Source: Candidatus Obscuribacterales bacterium (GTDB taxonomy: Bacteria; Cyanobacteriota; Vampirovibrionia; Obscuribacterales; Obscuribacteraceae). From it: DNA of 64,000 nucleotides. Positions 42,971 through 51,893 of this stretch are shown in pieces. The stretch is taken from positions 434,001 through 498,000 of the forward strand of contig JAIEOQ010000002.1 in the NCBI GenBank assembly GCA_019750335.1, read 5' to 3'. The notes beneath the pieces were generated by a model. It searched no databases. It was not told the DNA's origin and was given only the letters and a program-made list of their open reading frames with translations. How positions within the stretch are numbered: the stretch's first letter is position 1; every line of letters begins with the position of its first letter. Both the position numbers and the translations under genes were made by a program.

Positions 42971-43139
42971 CTGTAAGAAAAACCGCTCTTTTTCTTACAG
43001 TACGCTCTAACAATCAAAAAAGTTCAATGGAACAGGGCCTGGTTTCAGCCAAATTCAAACCCGAATAATTTCCATAGAACCCTGACCCCCTCATCCTTTC
43101 GGATTCCAAGTGTAAGAAAAACCGCGGTTTTTCTTACAG
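42971..43139. repeat. Two related palindromes flanking a non-coding spacer
   Basis: CTGTAAGAAAAA...TTTTTCTTACAG (42971-43000) and a perfect 28-bp palindrome built on TGTAAGAAAAACCG (43112-43139) share the same arms. They lie about 110 bp apart in the 270-bp gap after rluE, which has no credible ORF. This could be a short interspersed palindromic element, a pair of bidirectional terminators for the convergent genes, or a regulator site. Confidence 0.65.
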
Positions 43140-43189
43140 CCAAGGAGATAAAAATTTGCGGGCGCGCCGGGGATTTTTAAGGCAACGAT

Positions 43190-43984
43190 CTATTCGTTGA
43201 AAGGTACTAAGCGTGCACAATGAATCATAGAGCTTGCTGTGGGGCGCCTGAGCTCTTTCTTGCCTTCGCCCCAGTAAGTACCTTCCCAGTAGCCTATAGG
43301 CTTTCCGGCCGAATCCAGAATGATGCGCACGCAACCTTTACCTAAACCATTGCGGTGAGCTTGCCTGGCTCCAGGCGGCAGCTCCTCCGGCGGGAAATGA
43401 TAAACAGACGAATCATCGATTACATAAACACTGACATAGCGAATAGACGAGCCGTCAATATTTTCTTGGCAGATCGGACCGGGCGCTTCAGCCACAATCA
43501 TTACGTGACCGGAGTTACCGTGTCCGCCATGATCGGATAAAGCTTCACCTTTTTCCCAAGCAATTAAATCGCCACGTTTCAAATCTTGGACGGCGCCAAC
43601 TTTGAGCCAGCCTTTGTCAGGTTTTTCAGTACTTAAACCAGCAAAAAACCGAGCATAGGCTTTTGCTTGGGGGTAACACCTTTGTCCTTGCTCTTCATGA
43701 ACAGCATGATAATGCTTTGGCGCAACTTCATGTAAAACATAGCTGACAAAACCAGAGCAATCACTACGTACCGCACAACCGCCATTGGCAAAGTAGTGAA
43801 CCTGATCTTTGGCTGGACGGTGCAAATGCTCATAACGAACATCTTGAGCATTTTGAAAAACCCAATCAGCTCCAGCATAAACTTTGGCGCCGAGACTTTC
43901 AGTCTCAAAACAAAAGACCGCTTGGTTAAGCAAAAGAACCAGCAAGCAGGGCAAAAAACACCGGACTAAGCAAGATGCTTTCAT
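43190..43984 (-). CDS. Exported NlpC/P60-type cysteine peptidase
   Basis: 264 residues. Signal peptide: KASCLVRCFLPCLLVLLLNQAVFCF. Catalytic Cys76 lies in RSDCSGFVSYVL, the NlpC/P60 signature; His160 in GNSGHVMIVAE is the partner. The domain covers about residues 35-200, with a C-terminal strand-rich part (RNGLGKGCVRIILDSAGKPIGYWEG). Family members cut peptidoglycan stem peptides; the substrate is unproven. Upstream sequence separates it from groEL by a strong terminator. Confidence 0.87.
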   Translation of the reverse strand: MKASCLVRCFLPCLLVLLLNQAVFCFETESLGAKVYAGADWVFQNAQDVRYEHLHRPAKDQVHYFANGGCAVRSDCSGFVSYVLHEVAPKHYHAVHEEQGQRCYPQAKAYARFFAGLSTEKPDKGWLKVGAVQDLKRGDLIAWEKGEALSDHGGHGNSGHVMIVAEAPGPICQENIDGSSIRYVSVYVIDDSSVYHFPPEELPPGARQAHRNGLGKGCVRIILDSAGKPIGYWEGTYWGEGKKELRRPTASSMIHCARLVPFNE

Positions 43985-44022
43985 GATTTACCTTTTGAGC
44001 CATCTCTATTGATATACCAAAG

Positions 44023-44054
44023 AAAAGGGCTGCCGATTGCTCAGCAGCCCTTTT
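44023..44054. terminator. Terminator of groES-groEL
   Basis: An 11-bp stem, AAAAGGGCTGC / GCAGCCCTTTT, with a 10-nt loop. The minus strand continues TTTTCTTTGG after the stem, 25 nt beyond the groEL stop. The plus strand has TTTTTC. Confidence 0.9.
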
Positions 44055-44078
44055 TCACTTAATCATCTTACGATTGAT

Positions 44079-45704
44079 TTAGAAGTCACCCATGCCGGCG
44101 CCTGCTGGCATTGATGGCTTTTTTTCTTCCGGAATATCTACCACCAAGGCTTCGGTGGTGAGGAACATACCAGCAATCGATGAAGCATGCTGAACAGCAC
44201 AACGCTCAACCTTAGCCGGGTCAATGATGCCGGTCTTAGCCATATCAACATATTCGAAAGTGATAGCGTTGAAGCCCCAACCTTCTTTTTGTTCTTTGAC
44301 TTTTTCGACAACAACTTCACCGGAAAGACCAGCATTGTCAGCGATTTGACGAACCGGAGCTTCGAACGCCTTGAGGACGATTTCGAAACCGGTACGCTCG
44401 TCGCCGCTCAATTCAGCTTTCTTCTTATCCAATACTTTGGAGATATGAAGAAGAGCAGCGCCGCCACCAGGAACGTAGCCTTCTTCAACGGCTGCGCGGG
44501 TAGCATTCAAAGCATCTTCGAAACGAAGCTTGCGATCTTTGAGTTCGGTTTCGGTTGCGCCGCCGACTTTAATTACGGCTACGCCACCGGCCAATTTAGC
44601 CAAACGCTCTTGCAGTTTTTCTTTGTCGAATTCGGAATCGGATTCTTCAATTTGACGTTTGATAACAGCAATACGTTTTTGTACTTGTTCTTTGGACTCG
44701 TTTCCGGCAACAACGGTTGTTTTGTCCTTGTTGACACGAACTTGACGAGCATGACCGAGCATTTCGATAGTTACGCTTTCCAACTTGGTGCCGCGTTCTT
44801 CGGAAACAACTTGGCCGCCAGTCAGGATAGCGATATCTTCAAGCATCGCTTTTCTGCGATCGCCGAAGCCAGGAGCTTTGACAGCGCAGCAAGGAAGTAC
44901 TTTACGTAGATTGTTGACGACCAAGGTAGCCAAAGCTTCACCTTCCAGGTCTTCAGCAATGATCAAAAGCGGACGACCGGAACGGGCAACTTTCTCAAGA
45001 ACCGGTACCAAATCGGCAAGAAGATTGATTTTCTTGTCGACGCAAAGTACGTAAGGTTCTTCAAGAACAGCTTCCATACGCTCAGGATCGGTAACGAAGT
45101 AAGCAGAAATGTAGCCTTTGTCGAACTGCATTCCTTCTACTACTTCGAGCTCGGTGCTCAAAGATTTGGATTCTTCAACAGTGATAACACCGTCTTTGCC
45201 AACTTTTTCCATAGCATCGGCGATGATTTGTCCGAAGGACTCTTCATTTCCAGCAGAAATTGTTGCTACTTGAGTGATCGCTGTTTTGCTTTCAACCGGT
45301 TTAGCAATACGCTTAATTTCAGCAACTGCAGCTTCACAAGCTTTGTTGATGCCACGACGGAGAACCATCGGGTTAGCACCAGCGGCAACGTTGCGCAAAC
45401 CTTCTTTGATCATGGCTTGAGCCAAAACAGCGGCAGTGGTTGTTCCATCACCAGCGTTATCATTGGTCTTTACGCAAACTTCACGAACAAGCTGAGCACC
45501 GGCATTTTCCAGATGATCTTCAAGTTCAATTTCTTTGGCGATTGTGACACCGTCATTGACGATTTGCGGTGCGCCGAACTTTTTCTCAAGCACGACATTG
45601 CGACCAGCCGGTCCCATTGTTAGCTTGACAGTGTTGGCGACGGCATCGACACCACGCTCAAGAGCGCGACGGGCTGTCTCTTCATAAGTAATTTGCTTTG
45701 CCAT
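44079..45704 (-). CDS. groL: Chaperonin GroEL
   Basis: 541-residue 60-kDa chaperonin that folds proteins in an ATP-driven double ring. [38 protein letters not shown], the ATPase loop [17 protein letters not shown] and [16 protein letters not shown] are all conserved. The C-terminus is AGAGMGDF rather than the long GGM repeat of E. coli. It lies about 70 nt downstream of groES. Confidence 0.98.
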   Translation of the reverse strand: MAKQITYEETARRALERGVDAVANTVKLTMGPAGRNVVLEKKFGAPQIVNDGVTIAKEIELEDHLENAGAQLVREVCVKTNDNAGDGTTTAAVLAQAMIKEGLRNVAAGANPMVLRRGINKACEAAVAEIKRIAKPVESKTAITQVATISAGNEESFGQIIADAMEKVGKDGVITVEESKSLSTELEVVEGMQFDKGYISAYFVTDPERMEAVLEEPYVLCVDKKINLLADLVPVLEKVARSGRPLLIIAEDLEGEALATLVVNNLRKVLPCCAVKAPGFGDRRKAMLEDIAILTGGQVVSEERGTKLESVTIEMLGHARQVRVNKDKTTVVAGNESKEQVQKRIAVIKRQIEESDSEFDKEKLQERLAKLAGGVAVIKVGGATETELKDRKLRFEDALNATRAAVEEGYVPGGGAALLHISKVLDKKKAELSGDERTGFEIVLKAFEAPVRQIADNAGLSGEVVVEKVKEQKEGWGFNAITFEYVDMAKTGIIDPAKVERCAVQHASSIAGMFLTTEALVVDIPEEKKPSMPAGAGMGDF

Positions 45705-45773
45705 ACGTCGGATTTCCTCTCCTATGTAATTGCGTGGGCTTTGCCACGCGATACTTCAGTGAAAACTTTGGAC

Positions 45774-46085
45774 TTAGCCAGTAATTGCAAGAATGTCCCG
45801 CTCGGAAAGAATGAGGTATTCAACGCCATCAATCTTTACTTCGGTTCCGGAATATTTAGCAAACAGAACTTTATCGCCAACCTTGAGTTCCATCGGTTGA
45901 CGGGTTCCTTTGTCATCAAATTTTCCTGGACCGACAGCGAGAACTTCGCCTTGCTGAGGTTTTTCTTTAGCTGTTTCAGGCAATACGATGCCACCAGCAG
46001 TCTTTTCTTCAGCATCAAGCTTCTTAACGACTACCCGGTCAGCCAGCGGTTTGAGATTGAGTTTAGTAGCAGATGCAGTAGCCAA
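45774..46085 (-). CDS. groS: Co-chaperonin GroES
   Basis: 103 residues, lid of the GroEL chamber. [44 protein letters not shown] is the diagnostic core with the mobile loop; the end is [13 protein letters not shown] chose the TTG at 46085 because GGGAGG is 8 nt upstream. A further in-frame TTG at 46112 lacks an SD. Confidence 0.95.
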   Translation of the reverse strand: MATASATKLNLKPLADRVVVKKLDAEEKTAGGIVLPETAKEKPQQGEVLAVGPGKFDDKGTRQPMELKVGDKVLFAKYSGTEVKIDGVEYLILSERDILAITG

Positions 46086-46466
46086 TGGTCTAACCTCCCT
46101 TGTGCGTATCAACCATAAAGCTGGACAAGAGCTATGACTTCCATTTGGTCAGAAACTAACCGCGGGGATAGCCACCCCAGCTCTTTACACTGATGAGTCT
46201 ATGGCAGGAAACGGCTACCCTGCAGCGTTTCTCTCTTTTTCTTAATCTTTGACCGACACAAAATCCGGCTGATTAAAGAATACTCAGAACAGACCATTCG
46301 CCCTCTCCCGAACCGGAAGAGGGCAAACAGTTTTACCGCGTGTGGAAAAATCAGTAAAGAAGGTTCAAGCTCTGTCTACGTTGTCGCCGTTCTTTATGTA
46401 AGTATCATCGGCGAAAAGGTTGTCACCGATTGGGCAAAATCGTGGAATTTTTATGACATTTGCTTC
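46086..46466. other. Intergenic region upstream of groES
   Basis: About 380 bp between the GGDEF gene (46467, minus) and groES (minus). It contains hairpins (GCCCTCT/AGAGGGC around 46300-46325; GGGG/CCCC around 46165-46180), one of which may terminate the upstream gene. I saw no CIRCE element (TTAGCACTC-N9-GAGTGCTAA) and no convincing sigma-70 boxes. Confidence 0.45.
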
Positions 46467-48131
46467 TTAATCAGACTTTTTTTTGTTTGCAGTCCAACTT
46501 GGGACCGCCCGCATCCAGGGAGCATACTCAGCTGGCACTGCGAGCCTGGAATGCAGCTTGGATTGGCGTTCTTCCAGAATTGAGAGCTTGGCTTGTCGGG
46601 CCAGCTCCTCCCAGGAGACTTGATCGGCTCCGCTATTGGTACTGGCCGCTTTTATGCGGTCACGCCCTTCAAATTTAGCGACATCCAAAGCTTGCTCCGC
46701 TGCTTTTAAAAGCGATCCCGGATTCTCACCGTTGGCCGGATAAGTTGATAGCCCGACCGAGACTGTAACCATTCCTACACCGGGAACTGTCTCTTTTTTT
46801 ACTTTTGCCCGCACACGCTCAGCTACATCGAGAGCGCTTTGACGCTGAGTTTCAGGCAAAATGATTACAAATTCTTGGGAGCCATAACGGCAGGGAATGT
46901 CGATATCACGCAAACAGTTCTTGATAATTACAGCCACATGTTTTATTGCGGCATCACCTTTTTCCGCTCCGAGGAGCTCATTGACTCGAGAAAGATGATC
47001 GATATCAACACGTAACAAAGCAAATTCATGCTTATGGCGTGTCGATCTTTCTAATTCACGCACAACAGTTTCATTAAAATGCCAGTGATTAAAGAGTCCT
47101 GTATGAGCGTCTTGCACTGATTGAGAAGCGGCATTCTCGTGCGTAAAAGCGATATTTAGCGCCACCCCTACTTGCTGTGCCAGAGACTCCAAAAGCTCAA
47201 TTTGTTCCGCATGAAAAGCCCAGGTATCGGCGGAGAAAAGCTGAATCACGCCGACCGGTTTATGCCCGTGCAATATCGGCACGGCCACAGTTGAACCAAA
47301 TACACCGCCGCCGGTTGAGCGAGGCATTACCAGCTGAATACTGGCCGCATCGGATACATATTCCGCTTTACCAACCGCCAAAGCACGTCCGCCAGCGGAT
47401 CCTTCAATAGCCAGATCGAAATCGGAAAGACTATTACCGTCCAATCCTTTAAAAGCAGCCAAATTAAAAGCCCCTTTTTCTTTATCAACAATGAGAACAG
47501 CGCAATGAGCCGTATTGGCAAGAATAAGCGCTGTATCGGCAGCAATTTGCAGCACCTCTGAAACTTTCAAGGAGCTACCGCTTAAGGACAAACTTGTTTT
47601 ATAAAGAGTGCCTAGCCGCTCTCTTTCATATTCGCTACGTCCAAAAAGAATAGCGTTAGCGATTGCTTGGGCACATAAAGAAGCTAAATTTTGCAATAGA
47701 TCAATCTGGTTAAGCAAAGCGGCATCAGGTAAATCAAGCAGCACAGCACCAACCAGCAAATTGGAAGCGATGAGCGGTAAGCCGACCTGTCCTTTACTAC
47801 CTTCTCTTTTCATAACAGCAGCGCTCAGATCAAGAGCGCGACCGCTATCGGCAACCAGAGCTGGTTTTCTAGTTTGTATAACCTGCTTGAATATAGTTTC
47901 GGAAGAAAAATTCAAGATATGCAATTGGTCAAGACTGGCTTCACTATAGCCTTTGGCGCTAACCAACTTCAAAGACAAACTGTCGTTGTCAGAAAGAAAA
48001 ACAGCAACTTTAGCTCCGCCGGTTAAATCAAAAAGCTGCTGGACGACGATTTCCAGAACATCTTTTAAGCGCAAAGAAGAATTCAAAGACCGTAAAAAGC
48101 TCATTAAGCGAGCTGAAGTAGAATCAGTCAT
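46467..48131 (-). CDS. GAF-GAF-GGDEF protein with degenerate active site
   Basis: 554 residues, cytoplasmic. Two GAF domains (about 20-165 and 185-330; e.g. GLPLIASNLLVGAVLLD and VAVPILHGHKPVGVIQLFS) are followed by a GGDEF domain (about 340-515, DAHTGLFNHWHFNE, VDIDHLSRVNELLG). The active-site GG(D/E)EF is GSQEF (417-421), while the inhibitory RxxD site, RDID (408-411), is kept five residues upstream. It may therefore be a c-di-GMP-binding receptor or a weak cyclase; this is inference. Confidence 0.88.
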   Translation of the reverse strand: MTDSTSARLMSFLRSLNSSLRLKDVLEIVVQQLFDLTGGAKVAVFLSDNDSLSLKLVSAKGYSEASLDQLHILNFSSETIFKQVIQTRKPALVADSGRALDLSAAVMKREGSKGQVGLPLIASNLLVGAVLLDLPDAALLNQIDLLQNLASLCAQAIANAILFGRSEYERERLGTLYKTSLSLSGSSLKVSEVLQIAADTALILANTAHCAVLIVDKEKGAFNLAAFKGLDGNSLSDFDLAIEGSAGGRALAVGKAEYVSDAASIQLVMPRSTGGGVFGSTVAVPILHGHKPVGVIQLFSADTWAFHAEQIELLESLAQQVGVALNIAFTHENAASQSVQDAHTGLFNHWHFNETVVRELERSTRHKHEFALLRVDIDHLSRVNELLGAEKGDAAIKHVAVIIKNCLRDIDIPCRYGSQEFVIILPETQRQSALDVAERVRAKVKKETVPGVGMVTVSVGLSTYPANGENPGSLLKAAEQALDVAKFEGRDRIKAASTNSGADQVSWEELARQAKLSILEERQSKLHSRLAVPAEYAPWMRAVPSWTANKKKSD

Positions 48132-48235
48132 GTCTTATTTCCCGGATACCGTCATAAATGGCCAATCCACAAACTGACATTAACTAAACGTTGACCATGG
48201 TATAAACTAGACCAACTGCTTTAAAGGAGCCGGCA

Positions 48236-48580
48236 TTGACTGAAAATACTGACTGCCTCTTTTGCAAAATTATTCAACGTCAAATTCCAGCAACGATCGT
48301 CAGCGAGAGTGAGGATTATTTGGCTATTCGCGATATCAATCCGCAAGCCTCCACTCACATCCTTATAATGCCGAAAGTCCATGTACAAAATATTGCTTGC
48401 TTTGATCAAGCCGATAAGCTTGGCGCTTTATTTATAGCCGCAAAAAAGTTGGCTGAACTGGAAAAGCTGACAAACGGTTTCAGACTTGTAGTTAACAACG
48501 GACCGGATGCTGGACAGTCCGTAGATCATTTACATATTCATCTTTTAGGCGGGCGCGCTTTAGGCTGGCCGCCGGGTTAG
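48236..48580 (+). CDS. HIT family (histidine triad) nucleotide-binding protein
   Basis: 114 residues. TTG start with AAGGAG 6-7 nt upstream. The N-terminal CLFCKIIQRQIPA and C-terminal SVDHLHIHLLGGR (HxHxH triad) place it in the HINT branch, which hydrolyses AMP-lysine or nucleotide phosphoramidates. Complete, though a few residues short at the C-terminus. Monocistronic. Confidence 0.93.
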   Translation: MTENTDCLFCKIIQRQIPATIVSESEDYLAIRDINPQASTHILIMPKVHVQNIACFDQADKLGALFIAAKKLAELEKLTNGFRLVVNNGPDAGQSVDHLHIHLLGGRALGWPPG

Positions 48581-48687
48581 AGCCAATTTTAAGCATGGTA
48601 ACGTTCTCTGTTTTGCGCCTCTTGAAAACGGGTAGATAATCTGGTAGCGGAACCGCACTTATCTCCGTAATAAAGCGAGAGGCAGCC

Positions 48688-48894
48688 ATGGCGACCAGTG
48701 AAAAGACACAAAATAATCAAGTGTTATGGATGGCGGATTGTTACTTTCTAGCGAAGAAATTTCCCAACCCCCATACTTGGCTAGCCTTGCTTGAATCCGA
48801 TCAATCAAAGAATCAAGATATCAATCCATTCCATTATTGGCTATGGATGGAAATCTGGAAAGCCGCTCAACCTTGCGAGAACGGCTCTCACTAA
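48688..48894 (+). CDS. Small hypothetical protein
   Basis: 68 residues, family not recognised. Rich in Trp (six) and aromatic residues (VLWMADCYFLAKKFPNPHTWLALLES; NPFHYWLWMEIWKAAQPC), otherwise soluble-looking and probably helical. GAGAGG lies before the ATG. It converges with the sugar nucleotidyltransferase gene. Confidence 0.6.
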   Translation: MATSEKTQNNQVLWMADCYFLAKKFPNPHTWLALLESDQSKNQDINPFHYWLWMEIWKAAQPCENGSH

Positions 48895-48915
48895 GAATAA
48901 GCAAAAACAATCTTT

Positions 48916-49974
48916 TTAGCGTGCCACCAAATGCGGCGGCCATTTTACTGCTGCAATTTCAGTATGGTTACCGCTGGTTACGCTACAGTTTGAGCCGACA
49001 ATGCAGTTCTTCATCTGCGCATTGGCTTCCACGACCGTATCGGACCAGATAATCGTATCTTCCAAACAAGCGCCTTTTTCAATTCGGCAGTCGTCACCAA
49101 TGATCACTCGTCCTTTGATAGTGACATCAGGTCCGATCTGACAACGATCGCCAAGGGCTAAGCGTCCTTCAATTTTTGCCGAAGCATTTATTTGGCAGTC
49201 CTTACCACGAACGCCCCAGGACTCTTTGTTGCTTGCCATAGATACACGTAAGTGTCCTTCTAAAGCATCAAAATTCGATTGTTTATATTGAGCGATTGTA
49301 CCGACATCATTCCAGTAAGCTTGGACATCACAAGCTAAAACAGGCAAACCAGCTTGCACCAGCTTGGGAAACAGTTGCTTACCGAAGCCATAGCTACCGC
49401 TCGCCGGCATATGATCGAATATTTCCGGCTCAAAAATATAAATTCCGGTAGAAGCAAATCGTGATAAAGCCTCTTCCGGTTGAGGCTTCTCCTGAAATCC
49501 AGTAATAAAACCTTTAGCGTCTGTCAAAACCACACCATACTGGCTGACATCGTCCACTTCTTTAATACCGATTGTCGCCAAGGCTTTTTTAGCCTTATGT
49601 TCAGCAATTATGCGACCGAGATCGGCATCCGTCAGCAAGTCTCCCATCAAGACGACAAAAGTGTCTTTAGCAAAGAAATCGCGACAGGCTCGCACACCGC
49701 CAGCGTCACCGCTTAGCTCCGGTTCATAACGAAATTCAAGATTCATCCCGAAAGCAGAGCCGTCAGCAAAATATTCTTTAATTTGCTCAGGCATATAATG
49801 CAAATTGGAAACCACATTAGTAATGCCGTGTTCTTTTAGAAGATTAAAAATATGCTCCATCACCGGCTTATTAGCAATGGGAACCATCGGTTTAGGACGC
49901 TGCGAGGTTAAAGGATCGAGACGCGAACCGACGCCGGCGGCAAGAACCATAGCTTTTACATTTTTGGCTGACAC
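48916..49974 (-). CDS. NDP-sugar pyrophosphorylase (nucleotidyltransferase plus left-handed beta-helix)
   Basis: 352 residues, GTG start. Residues 1-235 form the nucleotidyltransferase fold: MVLAAGVGSRLDPLTSQRPKPMVPIANKPVMEH (G-x-G-x-R-L pyrophosphorylase motif with the substrate lysine), FVVLMGDLLTD (metal Asp) and FQEKPQP. Residues about 250-345 are hexapeptide repeats (INASAKIEGRLALGDRCQIGPDVTIKGRVIIGDD). This architecture is that of mannose-1-phosphate guanylyltransferase or glucose-1-phosphate thymidylyl/uridylyltransferase; the sugar cannot be decided. Confidence 0.88.
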   Translation of the reverse strand: MSAKNVKAMVLAAGVGSRLDPLTSQRPKPMVPIANKPVMEHIFNLLKEHGITNVVSNLHYMPEQIKEYFADGSAFGMNLEFRYEPELSGDAGGVRACRDFFAKDTFVVLMGDLLTDADLGRIIAEHKAKKALATIGIKEVDDVSQYGVVLTDAKGFITGFQEKPQPEEALSRFASTGIYIFEPEIFDHMPASGSYGFGKQLFPKLVQAGLPVLACDVQAYWNDVGTIAQYKQSNFDALEGHLRVSMASNKESWGVRGKDCQINASAKIEGRLALGDRCQIGPDVTIKGRVIIGDDCRIEKGACLEDTIIWSDTVVEANAQMKNCIVGSNCSVTSGNHTEIAAVKWPPHLVAR

Positions 49975-50046
49975 TTATTCAAGCCCTCTTGACTAGGGAC
50001 GCGGATACCGGCTACTGCAATTAGTTTATCAACTTACCGCCGGCCT

Positions 50047-51462
50047 TCACGATTTATATACGGTCTTTTCAGGCTTGCTATTGACCAGTCTGGATTGCTG
50101 AGCTAATTGTGCCTGATCACGCTCAAGGGCTGCTTTGGATCGATTTAAGGCTTGTTCTACTTGTCCCTTTGAGCTACCGCCGAAAGAGCAAAAAGCGCCA
50201 ACGGATTCTTCCATAGCAATATAGTCATAAATATCCATTTCAAAAGCCGGCGAAAACTGTTGCCACTCACTTAAAGCTAAGTCGGAAAGATATTTGTTAC
50301 GCGTACGACAATAGGCAGCAAGCTGCTCGACCGCTTTAGTGGACTGCTCTCTAGACAATCCTTTAGCCAAAAGATAATCGAGGGCATGGTTAACGTTGAG
50401 CAGATCGGCACAAGCCACTTCTTTCATCCGTTCTTGATCTAGCTCCAATCCGGGCAATACGGCATTGGATAAATCCAAAAGCAACTTTACCGTTTCGACT
50501 ACATCAAAAAGTCCGGGTACACACTCTTGAAGATCTTGGCTGAAGCCTGTGTTTATCGCTTTCAGCTCAGCAATAAACTCCATCAATCGACCATATATAA
50601 GAGCTGGTCTGGCTCGCAAAACTTCTAAAATTTCCGGATTACGTTTCAGGGGAAAGCTCTGACTGCGGACTACCAAATGGCGTGGCAGTCTGACAAAACC
50701 AAATTCTTGCGTAGCCCAAATTGAAAGCTCCGAACCAATTTGTGAAAGATGCAAGCCGGTCAAAGTGGCAAAAGAGCTAAATTCAATCAAGAAATCACGA
50801 TCGGAAACAGCATCCAAACTGTTCTCGATTACATCATTAAAGCCTAGAAAACGCGCCACTAAAGTTCGATCGATTGGTTCTTTAGCTCCGGCAAGAACAC
50901 AGGCACCCAGAGGTAAAACATTGAGTCTTTCATAAAGATCAAACAAGCGCGCAAAGTCGCGCGAGAATCGTGATTCGTTAGCTAACCACCAGTGCGAAAG
51001 CAAAATCGCCTCCGCCGGCTGCATATGGGTATAGCCAGGCATAACAATATCCAAATCACGCTCAGCTAATTCAATTATTTGTCGACGTAAATCAATTATG
51101 CCGGCAGCAATTTGCAAAACAGCATCGCGTAAATACAGACGAAGATCCGTGGCTAATTGGTCATTGCGTGATTTAGCCAGACTGGCTATTTGAGCCAATT
51201 CACCAAGCGATTCTTTCAATTTACGTTCTAAAGCATCATAAACATCAGCATCGTCTTCTTCAATTAAGGCTTCACCACGAGCCAAGCTCTCGCTCATCGC
51301 ACCTAAGGCTTGTAAAATTGCCGTCGCCGATTTGCCATCAGCAAGCCCTGTTTCGGACAGCATTTGCACATGGGCGGATGTTGAACGTACGGCATAAGCA
51401 AAAAGGATTGCTTCAATATCCGGTTTATCCATAATCCGGCGAAACTGCATCGGGTAAGACAC
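50047..51462 (-). CDS. argH: Argininosuccinate lyase-like protein with divergent signature
   Basis: 471 residues, GTG start with CAGGAG about 8 nt upstream. Conserved lyase elements: SLAKSRNDQLATDLRLYLRD, PGYTHMQPAEAI (His146), PLGACVLAGAKEPIDR. The signature loop, normally GSSxMPxKxNP, is RSQSFPLKRNP (266-276): Ser267, Lys273 and Asn275 align with the catalytic positions, but neighbours differ. The usual LWGGRF N-terminus is missing. It may make arginine and fumarate from argininosuccinate, or be a paralogue with another substrate. No argG or other arg gene is adjacent. Confidence 0.75.
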   Translation of the reverse strand: MSYPMQFRRIMDKPDIEAILFAYAVRSTSAHVQMLSETGLADGKSATAILQALGAMSESLARGEALIEEDDADVYDALERKLKESLGELAQIASLAKSRNDQLATDLRLYLRDAVLQIAAGIIDLRRQIIELAERDLDIVMPGYTHMQPAEAILLSHWWLANESRFSRDFARLFDLYERLNVLPLGACVLAGAKEPIDRTLVARFLGFNDVIENSLDAVSDRDFLIEFSSFATLTGLHLSQIGSELSIWATQEFGFVRLPRHLVVRSQSFPLKRNPEILEVLRARPALIYGRLMEFIAELKAINTGFSQDLQECVPGLFDVVETVKLLLDLSNAVLPGLELDQERMKEVACADLLNVNHALDYLLAKGLSREQSTKAVEQLAAYCRTRNKYLSDLALSEWQQFSPAFEMDIYDYIAMEESVGAFCSFGGSSKGQVEQALNRSKAALERDQAQLAQQSRLVNSKPEKTVYKS

Positions 51463-51500
51463 CTTGAGACTCCTGTTGCTGTGGGCTTCTTCATACGCAA

Positions 51501-51523
51501 AGAACTGGCCTCAAGCCAGTTCT
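51501..51523 (-). terminator. Hairpin after the 35-codon gene
   Basis: Perfect 9-bp stem AGAACTGGC / GCCAGTTCT with a 5-nt loop; the minus strand continues TTTGCG, a short U-run. It lies about 28 nt after the small ORF at 51551. Confidence 0.5.
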
Positions 51524-51550
51524 ATCGTTGAGCAATATCTCAGGTTGCGC

Positions 51551-51658
51551 TTAAGCTACTTTCTTTTTTCGCAGCTTATTCAGTTTTTCTACCTGTTTTT
51601 TATACCTTGTTTGCTCTTGCCGATAGTGCCTTTGCACTTCTTTTTCTTTTTCTTGCAT
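51551..51658 (-). CDS. Candidate 35-residue highly charged small protein
   Basis: ATG at 51658 with GAGAAGAGA just upstream; stop at 51551. The product reads MQEKEKEVQRHYRQEQTRYK at the start and ends KLRKKKVA, about 60 percent charged and predicted helical. It has its own promoter-like boxes (51773-51801) and a downstream hairpin. It could also be a chance ORF in a non-coding RNA. Confidence 0.4.
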   Translation of the reverse strand: MQEKEKEVQRHYRQEQTRYKKQVEKLNKLRKKKVA

Positions 51659-51772
51659 ATGGTCTCTTCTCTAGATTCACGAATCAGATTTGCTAATGCT
51701 TACGATGTCTTTTTTGCCAACCTGGTTCCGACTGAACCAAAGCATTTTCTTTGCAAACCGTGATATTACATT

Positions 51773-51801
51773 AATATAAACCCTTTTTCACTTTAAGACA
51801 A
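51773..51801 (-). promoter_or_regulatory. Sigma-70-type promoter, minus strand
   Basis: On the minus strand, TTGTCT (complement of 51796-51801), a 17-nt spacer, then TATATT (complement of 51773-51778). It drives the gap transcript that covers the 35-codon ORF, with a start near 51766 and a 5' leader of about 108 nt. The leader includes a GGTTC/GAACC hairpin. Confidence 0.5.
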
Positions 51802-51893
51802 CAGCCCTGCATTTTAGCCCCTTGAGCTACAAAGGACAAGAGCGCTGACAAGAGACAGTTGTCAGCTGACTAATCGTTTAGTTGGTGCTGGTG

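Noticed and set aside
44187..44909. A 240-codon plus-strand frame inside groEL
   Set aside because: Antisense shadow of a highly conserved gene.
51464..51763. A Phe/Leu-rich plus-strand frame that looks like a membrane protein
   Set aside because: It is the reverse of a Lys/Glu-rich stretch; the minus strand has promoter, SD and ORF signals, so the hydrophobic reading is an artefact.
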